Shown here: positions 45,937 to 58,924 of the stretch, in pieces
How the letters are laid out: each line of letters starts with the position of its first letter
How positions within the stretch are numbered: position 1 is the first letter of the stretch
Made by a program: the position numbers and the translations under genes
From: Ashinkailepas kermadecensis
Lineage: Eukaryota > Arthropoda > Thecostraca > Neolepadidae
Length of the DNA stretch: 64,000 bases
Direction: 5' to 3'
NCBI GenBank assembly: GCA_034440615.1
Contig: JAOTOM010004831.1
Location: 433,711 to 497,710, forward strand
Notes under the pieces: generated by a model
Seen by the model: only the letters and a program-made list of their open reading frames with translations
Database searches by the model: none
What the model was told of the DNA's origin: nothing

Positions 45937-48900
45937 ATGAGTGGCGTAGAGGTGGGAATTCACTGCCCAGCAACCAGGGAAAGCGCTCTGGAATTTGTTA
46001 AAATATTTCAGGAGCTAACCAAAACAACAATGACAATCGAAAGGACTGTTCCGGCTGGTCCTTTCCGAGTGTTTAAGGTTGGTGCACAACATATTCGGTA
46101 ATGTGTGACTCAGCAGCACGTGCGATGTATATAAGCATGCCAATATTTCATATTTATGTATGAAGATCACCTCCGAATTTGGTTGCCTTAGTTGCGGCTA
46201 ATACTAAATCCTGAACATCAGGTATGGTACCAAACTGATTGAAATCGAGTGTTTCAGAAAGTTTATCTTGATGCTTCGTTATATTATTGCATTTCGGATG
46301 GTTGTTGGTCGTTGTTTGATGGTTATTCAGATGCATATATTGCATCCGAAATCCTTACATGAGATTGCTAGTACAAATTCACGTTATTTTCCCTTAGGGC
46401 TGTTGTATCTTGTAACATTTTCTATTGCATTCTAGTACATATAAGAACAGTGAAGCATTCGCTTTAGTAGTTTCAGAATATGCATTTATTCTGCTGAGTT
46501 ATACGTAGAGAGACGCATCATCATCTTGTACGTATATGTATGGCTTTTTTGTTCGCACAGTGCTTAGTTTTCATAATGTACGTTACATATACCTACGTGC
46601 AGTTTTCTAATTAATTAACGTGCCTTTTATTTCGACAAACGTTTGTCATGCATAAGCACCTCTTTGAAGATAACCATGCATACAAGCCGAATGAGTCCTT
46701 GCGGCTAAGCGTGGCGTGAGGTAACCGATTCTCGTTTCCTCCTCATAACGCCTCTGATAATTACCTGACCATTGATTACGGAATCATGAGTGATGTAGAG
46801 CTCTTAAAATATTGACAATCTCCTGGACGAAGAACAACGTTGGTTATGCTTTTTGTGGTCCAGTTCACCATAACGAAACCGGAAATATTTCAAGGTTCAC
46901 CTGCGTTGCCATCATAACGTACCTGCACGACGCACCCAGCCAAGAAAATCGTCCATCAGAGACCTGGCCTGCCCGTGGAAGATAACGGTAACAGCTAAGA
47001 AGACGAGCACCATGGCAAGGAAGTAAGTCAAACAATCGGGATATTTAACAGCAATGCGATGTTTTCAGTCAAACAGGTTACATGTATATACATATGTATG
47101 TATGCATATACATATTTGTAGTGAGTCCAACGAGCAACCTTGACCTTGAATTCGCATTCCCATGGCATAATGTTCGCCAGAAATGTTTTTGCACCACTGA
47201 GCAGGCGAAAATGGCGCTATGCGTCGGTGAAGACAGTCATTCTCTGCGTGATCAAAAACAAAAGTAGGAAGAGAGGGGCAATATTTGCCCGTTCTCTCCC
47301 CCGGCAGAAGTAAGGGCGTGGTTTGCTAGTGGCAGTCCGCGGGTTAAGGTATCTTGTAATGTGATAATAAAGGCAACCAATTCTTGTCCCACATTCTGCT
47401 TCGCTCGATTTTATTTTATTTCTTAGTTGAGTGTGTTACATGCTAATTTATTCCGGTGTTGGCATATGGTACTTTGTGTCGTGTAAGTGGATGGAAGCTC
47501 TCCTGGTGGCGGGATCATGGCTGATGAACGAAAGCAAGTTGTACATTTGTTAATTATATGGAGCATGCGGAATAATAGCACGCACCAGTGGCATCTCCGG
47601 TTGGGCCAGCGAGATACGGTCCATCCTTCCTCGTTTGTTTTTCGCGGTTTGGTCACTTTACCATCTCATCCCGCATGGTCCAGTGGCTAGGATACACGAC
47701 CTTGCGTCGTGAGGCCCGGGTTCGATTCCCGGTGCGGGAAATCTTGTGACCATCCATGAGAAACAAACAACCTGCTGTCTATATATATACGGGCTGGTTC
47801 TTTGGAGCGATGCTTGCGTTGCAGTGGCGCTCTTTGCATTCTCTGAGTGTTTTTATCCTGCGACGGTAGTGCCCGTGAACGGTGACCTGTGACTGCGCTA
47901 ATATTTATGCATGGCAACTCCATGGGTGCAAAGTGACAGTTCCTGACGAGCCCTACAGTACCAATTCACCACACAACTACCACCGCAGGACAACTCCCGA
48001 GGCCGAGTGCGGGTTGGTGGTGCGTGGGGTTGGTCACCACAACCACCCCACGACCACACCTGCGGCGCTTAAGCATCGCCGCATGAGTGAGGAGACACAG
48101 AAGAGATTGGTCGACCTTTTCCGCCTGCATCATTCGCCTTCCACTGCCCTCCAAACCCTGGACCTGGAACTGATGGACGAGTATGGGGAGGATTACGCTC
48201 ATATCGCGGCTCCAGACCGTTCCATTCTACCAGGTCTCCAATCTGTGTTCCGGTAAGTCGATGGGAAAAAATATGTATAATGAATGGCTGAATGAATGTA
48301 TGAGTGAATGAATGCAATGAATGAAAAGAATGACCAAGAGAATGAACAATATACGACTTCTCTAAATATGCATGTGCACTGGTGTTATAACTTGAAACCT
48401 TTGAATGCTTAGTCTTGCTAAACTAATAAGCTAAGCTGGATAGCCCATTGCCACAGTGTACATTAGGGGTTGTCGGTAAGGACACAACTCAATGTTTCGA
48501 TTCCCACATTGTTTCAGAATGAAGTATACTGGCTTCGAAATATGTTCTTTGGTGTTCCACTGACGGCTACAACTTGTCAAAGTATAATACAACGGTACAT
48601 ATTATGCTATATCTATATCATGATACAGCACAACGTACGCTAATACAATAATTCATACCGCTATTACTACATGAAGCAGAGTTTTGAATCCTCACCATGC
48701 ATGCCATTCATTACGTGAGCGCATCAGACACGAATTATCCTACCACTTTGACCACGTTGACCACCTGCTGTTAAATCACTTTTATTAGCAAAGTACCTTC
48801 AACGCATTTGTACATTTATCAATTAAGTCGGGGTTAGATGCTCGTCTCACAATCGAAAGATTGTGGGTTCGAATCTCACCTGTCGCTAATTTTCGCCCGC

Positions 48901-51900
48901 GACCAATCGGCGTGAGAGATTGGCAACGTTATATGACTCAACGGTCGACGTGTCGTAAAACCAACAACCAACCAATCGATTGAGTCTTTGTTACAGGCTA
49001 CACAGTATTATTTTCAACGCCACGTACGGCTGCGCAGAGAAGGAGGCGTTGCAGGACCGACTGATTCGGCTGGCCGACGGTCGGTCGGATACGAAGGTTG
49101 ACGTCACAGATGGCAATCTCATCATCGCCATCGTGACACCACTGATGGCCCGCGTCCACCAACTGCGAGAAGCTGGCGAAATGATGTTCGTCGACGCCGG
49201 TGGAAACGTTGACCGCAGCATGGCTCGCGTTTTCCTGCTGTTCACTGTGGGAGTGGCTGGTGGTCTTCCTCTCGGCGTCATCGTGACGAACGGGGAGAGT
49301 CAGTCCACCCTGATCAAGGGATTTGGCCTCCTGCAGACTATGCTGCCTGAAGGTAATTGTGTCCCCTAATCAGTATTTGATCATGGTAAGTACTTTGGAC
49401 AGTGCATCTGCAGTTGTGTAATCAGTAGTTGAAGCACCGTTAGGCTTCAACGCCTATTGCAGTATATATTCATGAGTATGACAGAAAAAGAAATGGTTTC
49501 ACTACGTGGCCGTTTGGTCATGATCTGACTCAACCTTGGGTGGGAGCGATGTCAGAGCCGCGAGTTTCCATCTACGTGTCTCCGGGACTATGCTCGGTAG
49601 TCATGCACTACGAGAGAGACTCGGAGGAGCATTTCTTTGTTGGTAAAAACTTGCTTGTAATATTGTTCGGACGTGTCCTAATATGAACCACAAGCTCATT
49701 ATTCATCACTTGCAAAATCCATTCAAGAGATAACTGAAGGGAGCTGAAATTGTTAGTTTCGAACCTGTCTCAAGGCGCTAAAGAGTTGTGAGCGACACGT
49801 TCAAGTGGACACCCGATTGTTGGCTTTATTTGTATGTATCCCTTCATATGGTTTGGTGTATTACTGTGGACTTGCCACGAATAGGGATATCCTGTTGGTG
49901 GTAATTCAATACAAAAACAAATAGACATACTACGCCTCATAAGGGATCATCCTGAACTTTCTGTCGGGTGAGGGCCTAACCCATTCAAATGACTGGAGGG
50001 GTGACAGCCGGACATCCGATCAGGGCGCCAAATATATTTCACGTTAGAAATGGGGATAGAGAACCGCCCCGATTCTAAGCGACCCACCGCAATTTGTGTT
50101 GACTGCACCCCCAAATAAATGAGCGAAGACGACGAACTTCAGCTTTAGAACGGTGCCCATGACGCATCCATAATTCGATGCTACAGGAGCCTTCGGTGGG
50201 CGGGGCCGTGCAGGACCAATTTGTATCATGAGCGACGACAGCACCAGCAAGCGAGCGGCACTCTCTGCTACGTGGCCGGCGGCTAGACTGCTCCTGTGCA
50301 TATTTCACCTCCTGCAAGCAACGTGGAGATGGCTGCACGATGCAAAGCATGGAGTGGATAGCAAGGTAACTGTTATCCAACGTTATCCTGGTTTCCCAGT
50401 GTATAGACAGACACGTGGATGTCGATCCGGCAATTTGTTGTCACACACATAACAATAAAGAAACGGAACCTCATGGGAACGGGGGCAATACGGGGACCAT
50501 AGCGTTCTATGGATTCTGACCAAAAATATCTGCACACATTCAAAATGTTTTGCCTTAAACTGAACTTTGAAAAGCCTAGTCCAATGGTGTACCACATTTC
50601 GCCACCTACATAATTATCCTAAGCTCAGTACCAATGCAAAGTATACCTTTGCATTTTCCAATTTTCCCCACCCACGGGGTAAGATGTGATAGGACGGAGC
50701 GAAATTGGGTGACTAATACACGCAGCGCTGCAAACGGCGCGACTGTTCGTCAGTTGGGTATAAACAGTTTATGTGGATCAGCGTTCCGGAGTTAATTTTT
50801 TTCTCGCAGAATGGAAGGTAGCAGGCGACGAAAAAATCCGTGAACACATTTTGCGATATCGAGACTAAGATATGCTTCCAGTGTAATACCAGTTTCAAAG
50901 CAATAGGCTACTTATAAGACTCCGATCAACAAAAGCCATGAATGTCGAAATAATGTCGGACCCTGACAAAATATATGTGTGCTATGCTCACTTCACGCCC
51001 GTTCGGTCGTCCCGCTACACCAGAAAAAGACGACAAATTGGAGAACTTCATTGACAAGAGTAACACCAGGCCACAATACTAGTCAACGAGTAATTGCGAA
51101 ATCCCATTTTGCTCCATTTCCCTACTGCCTAAGAATTTCGCTTCGTGCAGTCAAAGTGCTGAGTGACATTCCTCCAAATATTGAAGATGCTGCAAATTTC
51201 GCATGTACGCAACTAGACTTAAACCGTCGCATATGCATACGTTATCATGCCACGCAGAAGAAACTCTATCTCTGAGTTTGTACGACGTACAGACGTATCA
51301 GAGCTTCTGCGTAGCAAGCTAAATATATCGGGGAGTTCGCTGTCCATGCAAGCATACATAGCGGTTTTCTCAAATTGTCGGGAAATGTGATTGTTTCTTG
51401 ATGCGTGTGTGTGCATCTGGTGTATGAAATGTGTGCCATGTCAAAATAGTCCATGTGTAATGACATAGTAAAAGCCCATACCACATTGTCCCATCTAGCA
51501 CATCAAATGCGTACTATTGGCAACCGCTAGACCGACCAGATGGAGCACTTAGGGTGCACAATCTCCTATTATACCAGTTATATGCACAACTATGCGACAT
51601 TGGTGAATGTCTCGTCATTCGTTTCACGATGTACGTTTGTTGCAATGACTGTTCGGATCCAACACATGCATTGCGTACTCACAGGACCGCCAGGAGCTGA
51701 TGCAGCATGCCAAGGAACTAGTGTACGCTCCCAATGAGGCAGCCATGCTCTCCATCATGGAGCATCTGGAGAGCACCTGGGGGCTTACCTACCCGAGGTT
51801 CCTGTCCTACCAGCATGCAATAATGGACAGACGGGAAGAATGGGCCCTCTGTCTGCGACTCGATGTGCCTACCAGAGGTCATCACACAAACAACGTGGTG

Positions 51901-54900
51901 GAGGCGGCTGTGCGCGTGCTAAAGGACAACGTGCTTCACCGGTAACGGTCCGGGCCGGAGTTGTTGAATTCTGAAATGTGTGTGCACCTATGTGGAACGT
52001 GCTAACCCTCTACGGTCACAGTTCTGACTTCCTGAGTCCCACGGAACTTTACAGGGTACAACTGTGGTAACTTATTTTTCTCACCCTACTCGATTTCTGG
52101 CATCTGTGCTAACACAATCTTGCCAGCAGATGCCGTGTTCATTTGCGAATATTACCTGCTTGTACTTTTTCCTATCATTGTCCGAGATGTATGACCAACG
52201 CAGTCGATGCGCCCGTAAGCCCAAATCACCAACTAACTATCATTTTGCGAAATTGTGGCGACGTCACCAGTGATGCTAACGCCTTCGTTTGCTACCTTTC
52301 ACTTCATCGGAAATGAATTCCAGGGCACTGACCCGACCTGTCCAGGTAACTCAGTTTAGTGTCACCTTCAACTATGTCTCCAAGCACCTCGCCTGTGATT
52401 TGGTGAACGGTAATGATGTCCTTCGGAACGGTTCATACTTGGGAACGCTTCCATGTTGAGTTCAACCGGCCATCGGCTGATGTACCTAACATCGTTCCAC
52501 TGACTACAGGGCCACAATGCCAAGGACCCTTGTTGTCTTCAGATCGCCAAGCAGGCCGCCTGCATCATATTCCCCTTGTGTTCCTGCATTACGGCTTGCG
52601 GAATACCGATTTATGAAGGGGTCATGAAGAAGGAATATCCTGCCTTCTTCCGCAAAGTGACATGGGGAAACGATGACCTCGTCCTGCATGTGGTGCAAGC
52701 AAAATAATGTAATACTCGTCTAATGGTTCTTGAATGTTTCGAGTATTTTATATTCGACAAGTAAATATATACGGTGGTGTTTAGAAGCTGCATGTGCATT
52801 CCTGTGTTGTAGCCCTCGCATAAAATTTCAAGTGTTCCAAAGATTCTGGGTTAGGGTGCGATCTGATACCCTGGAGGCAACAACTTTATGGTAGTATCCG
52901 TGCTGCATTGCCTGGTCATCGCTTCTGTTCCATAAGAGACTTCAGAAAGACGTCACACCGATATATTCTCATTGATAAAACACAGATCTGACAGTGTAGT
53001 TTTCAAGTGTTCATACGCCATGAACTAACCGGGTAATGCGCAGACAATATTACATAATACTTATGCGCGACGAATTTGTGATATATGCTCCAATGTATCA
53101 CCATTGCACCACAATAAAAACTTTATATAATTATTGACCCTCGATATCGAGTGTCAACGAAACCCAAACGTGCCATCAATTTTAGAATATAGAAAATGAC
53201 AGAACGGAAGTATTATTCTGGTGGTATTGGTCACCAATAATGCAAAGTATAGTTAGACTTACTAAAAATGATAACGTGAAAACAAATTATAGCACGCTCT
53301 CGTTGCTCACCGTCTTCATCGGTGCCCCAGGACTAGGCTGTTCGACGTCGTGCAACTCCACGACTTCATAGCCACCCGTCTGAGCAGCTTCTATGAGCGC
53401 AAACTGGTGTCGTTCGCCTGCGGCCGAAGGAAGGTCAAGCGCCGGGACAAGCCCAGTGTGGATATCCCAGACGACCAGGTGACGGCAAGCGAGGTACGTT
53501 CTTACATGTATGCATTACTACAACACATTTCATCCACAATTTTACTTTAAAACCGCAAGGAGCATCCGACAAAACATCAGCCGAGAGACGCCGGATAATC
53601 AGCACGTGGTACACGTAATACCATGTTGAAATGCCAGACAGTATGCACCCAAATTAAATGTATTGTTCTTAATCTTCGACATTGTCTGGGGATGCAAATT
53701 TCACGACACTAACTGAGATAACAGGAAATGTTGTAGGTGACATTTCCGTTGATATACCGCCAAACGCATGCTGTATGCCGAAATCATTTCAATTTCGGCA
53801 TCAGAAGTTTCAAATTATTTGACTTGCCACGAAAAAAAGTTTGTAAAATACAGAATGCAATATATACAACCACAAAAAAGGTATATTAGAGTCAAGCTTG
53901 AATCGTGTCCCACAGCAATGCCCGGACCTGTAACTGAAAACAATTAATATTGGTATATATTTCATAAATTATTATGCTTAGATTGGCATTGCACATCCAA
54001 GATGTCAACAGACGGCAATATTATGAACCGAGTGTGTAGACATGAACCCGGTTGAGTGTCGTCTTCCACCGCCATTTCCGAACTTCGACACACCGAACGT
54101 ATATAGCCATCGTTTCGTTTGTCACCCGCGCCTTCTGTCCTAAAGTTGTGCACGTGCTTGGCCAGCATTCCAGGCTACGTTGCACTTTAATGAAATACAA
54201 TTATTGTGAACATGAAAGATGTCTTTCAGTTTAAATGGCACGAACCCATTGACGGCAGATGACGCGAGAATACGTTAATCACAATTAAAGCCTTGAACAA
54301 AAATATACAGTCACTGGTAAGAATGTTTTGAAATCAATCAGTAGCTGTTTCACCATCATCATCAATAGCTACAATAGCTGTTTCCCATGAGATGGATGCA
54401 TGGCTCATCGGTGGTCATACCGTCACTTTAGTACAACGTTGTTTGAGTCCGCCACTTTTATCGAAGTGCATTTATCTGCTCACAGGACAAAGACGGGGTA
54501 TACTTCGTGAGGAACCAGGAGCACCATACTTACACCGTAGACTGCACCCTGGGGACATGTTCCTGTCCCGCAAATCTGCGGGCAGGAACATGCAAACACG
54601 CCAACGCAGTCGCCAAACTGCGCGGCCTGGATCCGAGTAACGCCACAGCGACGGAGGAGGAAAAGAAGACAATGTTTTTCGTCGGCACTGGTAAAATTAC
54701 ATTGAAGTTCCCACCTTGTATCACTCCGTGGTAACTTTGTAATGATGTCGACTCACGCATTTGTAAGGCCTGCAGGGCGGAAGTAGGATTTCAGCAATCA
54801 CTTTCGAAAGCAAAGCCTCTCCACACAATTGTCCAGCAAATACAACTCATGCATGTGAGATGACAATACAGCGTGTACCGTATAAGCTAACCGAGCTCCT

Positions 54901-56304
54901 GCTGCGATATCTTGTGTGTGGGTGTGCGAGTGTGGGAGTGGGAGGCACAGTGATCAGCCTGTACTCCGAGGAGTATAAAATTATGTCGCACTGCGAGGCT
55001 TACAGTACTTTAAACTATGCCTTGGAAACAGAGCGATTCTGATGCATAAATATTACACGGGATGAACAAATCGTGTGGCCCAATGCGTGTAATCACCGTT
55101 GCAATCACAATCCCTCACAGGTACATCGTCTTTTCCAATCATCCAGGTATCTGGCATGCTTGCGAGATGACATTATGACAAGCTTAAACATTTTTACACA
55201 ACGATACAGCAAAGCTAAGCAGTAGAGATGTCCGTAAATCAATGATTGTTTTATCCACTCTTTGCGACAGATTTCAGCCATTCGACACCAAACGCCATAT
55301 TATAATTTTCCCGAATATTGTAGCAGCGTATGCAAATGCGGAGAAATGTGCAGGCATGTAGATACCTCCCTTAACGTGTATTTATGTTCCATCAAACCAC
55401 ATATATTAAATATTAAACATACCAATACATTAAACCACTCAGCTTAATGTATTTGCGCCCCTAACCCACAATAACTATGTTTCCGTCATTGCCAACTGCG
55501 TTTTGTAGTTACTGCCGACTACCGACGTGTTCTCGATCGGCGAACACAATTTTCGGTGAGGGATACCATCACTAATCAACTTCTGATGACGTCGCAGGTC
55601 GCACGGACATGCCAGCTTCTTGGTTCGAGACGTTGTCAGCTACCAAACCAACCAGCATGTCCGAGAGCTCGACTCATGACTCACGTTCCAACGGATCCGC
55701 CGATGACGTCGCAGCAGCAGCTGACACCGGATCTGGTGATGCGCCAACAGGAGCTGGCGCCAGTACTGCTGAGGAATTTGCGACGTGGTGGGACTCGGGA
55801 GACGATTTTGATTCCGCAGCCAGTGGCTCTTGGAGACACCAGAGTGCAAAAAAACCAGAAGAAGCCGACGGCACCTTGAGAACGAACCAAGAAGCCGACA
55901 GCACCTTGACACCGACAAACTCGTCCGCACTAGATCAATTTCTAAATAGCTTCCGCAAGATTGTCGCCGAGTCCATAAACACAAACCCCGACCTTGCCAG
56001 CGGCTGGGAAAGAGCAATGAAGGTGTGGATGGACGATTTTAAAGCAGCATCCGATCCTGCCCGAATGCACATGCTGTATGTTCATAAACAGCAAGTGCAA
56101 AAGAACCGCACACTCATACCCGTACTGAGGCCCGAACGCCGTAAAAGCTGCCCACTGCGTGGTCGGCGCCGAGTGACGGCTGGTCGTCCACCACATGCGG
56201 CACGGACCGACCACCCGTACGGCAGGGAGTCTGGGAAACGTAGATCCGCAGCGCCACACTCGCTGCAAGTATGCGTGCAGGAGAATCGTGCTCTTGGAAG
56301 GTAG
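45937..56304 (+). CDS. MULE transposase-derived protein with SWIM zinc finger
   Basis: Exons: 45937-46077, 46895-47022, 47989-48252, 48997-49352, 50187-50365, 51685-51941, 53331-53493, 54486-54690, 55598-56304. All introns are GT-AG, the eight junctions agree in phase, and 2400 nt give 799 aa with no internal stop. N terminus: FVKIFQELTKTTM with RT, then RCHHN, ACPWKITV, ECGLVV and HHNHP, a GCM1/WRKY-like C-C-H-H finger (about 50-115). MULE core: FVDAGG (Asp244), MSDDS (Asp313/314), CIFH (Cys334, His337) and NNVVEA (Glu429), so all DDE residues appear present. SWIM finger C-x-C-x8-C-x-H at Cys521, Cys523, Cys532, His534. The C-terminal 230 residues are low-complexity, then basic. Such proteins are Mutator-like transposases or host genes derived from them; they bind DNA in the nucleus. 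The ATG at 45937 is the first in-frame Met of an exon starting at 45931; two further 5' exons are possible. Exon 7 could also start at 53337 (6 nt shorter). No flanking TIRs were found. Confidence 0.87.
47669..47740 (+). tRNA. tRNA-Glu-like sequence with a replaced anticodon arm, probable pseudogene or SINE head
   Basis: A 72-nt cloverleaf can be drawn. Acceptor stem TCCCGCA/TGCGGGA pairs fully; the D arm is GTCC...GGAT; the anticodon stem CACGA/TCGTG pairs fully; the T arm CGGG-TTCGATT-CCCG is intact. Everything outside the anticodon arm is close to tRNA-Glu. The 7-nt loop CCTTGCG would put UUG (Gln) in the anticodon place and has C, not U, at position 33. No T-run terminator follows. It lies in intron 2 of the MULE/SWIM gene. 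Confidence 0.5.
48826..48975 (+). repeat. tRNA-derived SINE ending 20 bp before a splice acceptor
   Basis: A tRNA-like head with gatgctcgtctcacaatcga and B-box gggttcgaatctcacc, then a body and a tail of accaacaaccaaccaatc. It ends at about 48975; the acceptor of MULE-gene exon 4 is at 48996. Confidence 0.75.
49353..50186 (+). other. Intron 4 of MULE/SWIM gene
   Basis: Donor GAAG|GTAATT and acceptor gctacag; the split codon is Gly. No element was recognised inside. Confidence 0.7.
50366..51684 (+). other. Intron 5 of MULE/SWIM gene
   Basis: Donor AAG|GTAACT, acceptor ctcacag. It separates the C-x-x-H helix (exon 5) from the exon carrying the third catalytic acid. Nothing else is recognised; minus-strand frames of 60-75 codons lack similarity. 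Confidence 0.7.
51942..53330 (+). other. Intron 6 of MULE/SWIM gene with SINE tail
   Basis: Donor CG|GTAACG. A SINE-tail-like segment lies at about 52185-52240. No other gene or element is recognised. Confidence 0.6.
53494..55597 (+). other. Introns 7 and 8 of MULE/SWIM gene (around exon 8)
   Basis: Intron 7 is 53494-54485 and intron 8 is 54691-55597. Both are AT-rich with canonical ends (GAG|GTACGT / gctcacag and CTG|GTAAAA / cgtcgcag). No other features are seen. Confidence 0.65.
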
Positions 56305-58107
56305 AATTGTTTGTACCTCGTACCTCGTACCTTGTACCTCAACGCAACGCGGAAGCCTGCTGCGGGACGGCGGCGCGCTGCCACTACACAATACTGAACA
56401 TTGGTTCCACTGTGAATGATTGTGAATGACTGTGATGGCCTGACATAATTTAACCAAAGCCTGTCATCAGTGAAGAAGGCATGAGTTGGCTGTTTGCTGT
56501 CCTTTTGTTTTGTCTTCTTAGCAATAACCAAGGAATGCATCACTGTTGATATGATTCCAGCTGCTCACAAAAAGTGAATATTGATATGCTGTATGACAAA
56601 CTTGCATTGGATGAGTGAACATGAAACTGTTTAATAGGTGCTACTGCTAGCATATTTATGCTGCTTGTTCCATCGTCACCAGGTCCATAATATAGTAGCA
56701 TAGTTTGGTTCAACAGCCTTTTCAGTCATGTTTGATGACCAAGAATGCAGTTAGTTAAATCCATAGTTAATAGTCTGTGTAGATGGTGGCAGATGACCCA
56801 ATTAATAACCTGTGCCATTCAGCACACAAAGGAAAGGACTAGGTAAGGGCAGAGCTGTGATGTTCCTCTCGCTGCTAACACCTCATATGTGGCCACTGGT
56901 ACCAGGTGTAAGTTTGTTGGAGCAGGGAAGGAAGCTGCAGTCAGGCTGAACAACTTTCACCACAATCCTTTGCATTCACTTATTACTCAGCACATTCCCT
57001 GAGCTTGCTCTGCCCCTGTATTCAGCCTGATCACGAACATTGACACTGCTGGGAGAGCTGTCCTCACTTTCATACTGGAGACAGTTCTGAATGTCTTGCC
57101 AACAGCTCCTTTGTATGTGACTACCAATAACATACAGCTTAGATATAAGTTCCTGCCCCTGTTATTGATCACACATTTCAGTAATGAAATATCCACTTTG
57201 GTCACTTAATACCTATTTTCATTCTGAAATGTTCAGTTTTATTTCAGGACAAAATAAATTCAGTCACATTCTTCCTGGGGTGGTTTTATGGATCTGTCAT
57301 CCAATGCCCAATTTTGTTATCATAATATTCACCACTATGCAAATCACTTCCAAGCTTTGTTAGTTATTTGGGTTTTAGGGTGCGTCGACAACTATGGTCA
57401 TATTGCGCCCACTTACAAGCTTTGAAAACCTCAATTACCACACCAGCCTCACCGCTGGAAGCTAACCCGACATGGATGAGAAGTTGCTGAAAGTGACATG
57501 AAAGTCTGGCAACCAGCCAAACCAGATATTCTGCCAGACCATTTTCCTATAATTTTTACAATGAGGAAATGGCATGCATCTGCACTGTTGAAACATGTTT
57601 TTCTGATGTCTTTCAATGTTATTTGAATTAATTTGATGTTTCTTTCTTGGTGAACTGACTACTTATTGAGATATAGGTACTTGAACTTCTTATATCTTGA
57701 AAAGTTTTATCTTCCAAAGAAATGAATATGAAATTCACTAAAATCACATCAGCAAGCAACATAAAACATTCATGATAAACATTGGCCCAGGGGCTCCCCT
57801 ACATTTACCATAGGTAGATAGATAGGTAGTTGAGTGTTTGGATAGATACCCAGGTGGTAACTAGGACCTCCCAAGGAATACCAGACATACCTGTTAACCT
57901 ATCCCTGAACACTAGGGACACACCTACCAAGGCAAATACAGCAAAAAGGAATGCTGAATGCTTCTTGTTGTTGGCCTACCTGTTGTTGGCTGAACATGAA
58001 TGACCTGGATCATGAGCAGGTAGCAATCAGACACCCACAACAAGGACACTTTCTTGATAGTTGAAAGTAGGAATTGAAATGGACTTTGTTACCCATATCC
58101 AGTATTA
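56305..58107. other. Downstream of MULE/SWIM gene; 3' UTR and intergenic
   Basis: The first AATAAA after the stop is at about 57253, so the 3' UTR end is unclear. A SINE-tail-like inverted fragment is at about 57358-57412. No TIR matching the 5' side was noticed by eye. Confidence 0.4.
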
Positions 58108-58530
58108 TTGCAGTTCAAGGTAACCACAAGATAAGCTTTATGCACATTTTACCTCCATGAAGCATAAAAGGGGGTTTGGTTTGGTTAAGTTTGGCTATGG
58201 TTTTGTTGTAAGCTAGAACAATTGCCATTTTGGGGATTTGTTTTTAATTGAGGTTCTTTTTTTCTCAAAAATGGTTCTGGCCAGCTTAGGTTAGGTTGGG
58301 TTAGGTTAGGCTTTTCAGTTGAAATTCAGACACATCATTTTTTATTGATTTTTGAACATTACTTTTCTATGCTATATTACCCAACTGCAAGCCACTTGTT
58401 GGGTGATATCTTGTCTCCCAACTGAAAAGCATGCATTTGCAGAGGAAATAAGTGGTCATATGTGCTGCACATTCATAAGCATTGCATTAGAAATTCCATG
58501 AAATCAGACATTACCTTAAACTGCAAATTT
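58108..58530. mobile_element. TIR element (MITE A), second copy
   Basis: Starts ttgcagttcaaggtaaccac and ends with the inverse ttaccttaaactgcaaattt. It shares the interior blocks listed for 35574-36075. Contains ttaggttaggttgggttagg near 58285, resembling the arthropod telomere motif TTAGG. Confidence 0.82.
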
Positions 58531-58924
58531 ACCTATTTCTCACATATTTGAACATCCCACTACAGATCCACCCCAAATATATCAAATGCAAACATTTGTG
58601 TTGATTTCTGAACTTATTTCACCAGCACAAGGCATGAAGGCAGTGGGCAGGCACAAATGGATTGCAATTGGGTAATGTGTGAATGGTGAGGGGGCAACAT
58701 TGGGGTGATATTTTAAAGAAATAAAGGGTTCACATGTCCATAAAATGTGTTGATCAATTATGGATAGAAAAGGAGGGGCAAAGTCCAACATTGAGGGGTA
58801 CCTTGACCATTCAAGAAAGGAACATAATAGCAACATCCCTAAATTAAAAAAGAATGCAAGCCTTTGATGCACCCTCTCCAAATCCAAGACCTTGACATGC
58901 TTTTGATACTTGTTATTACCTTTG

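Noticed and set aside
47882..47988. Upstream part of the open frame before MULE-gene exon 3
   Set aside because: A strong acceptor (caccgcag, AG at 47987-47988) joins in phase to the exon ending at 47022, giving the expected zinc-finger sequence; the upstream frame has no Met and shows no family similarity.
49353..50186. Possible retrotransposon or extra exon in MULE-gene intron 4
   Set aside because: No RT, transposase or phase-compatible exon could be found; flanking exons already join to give the conserved family sequence.
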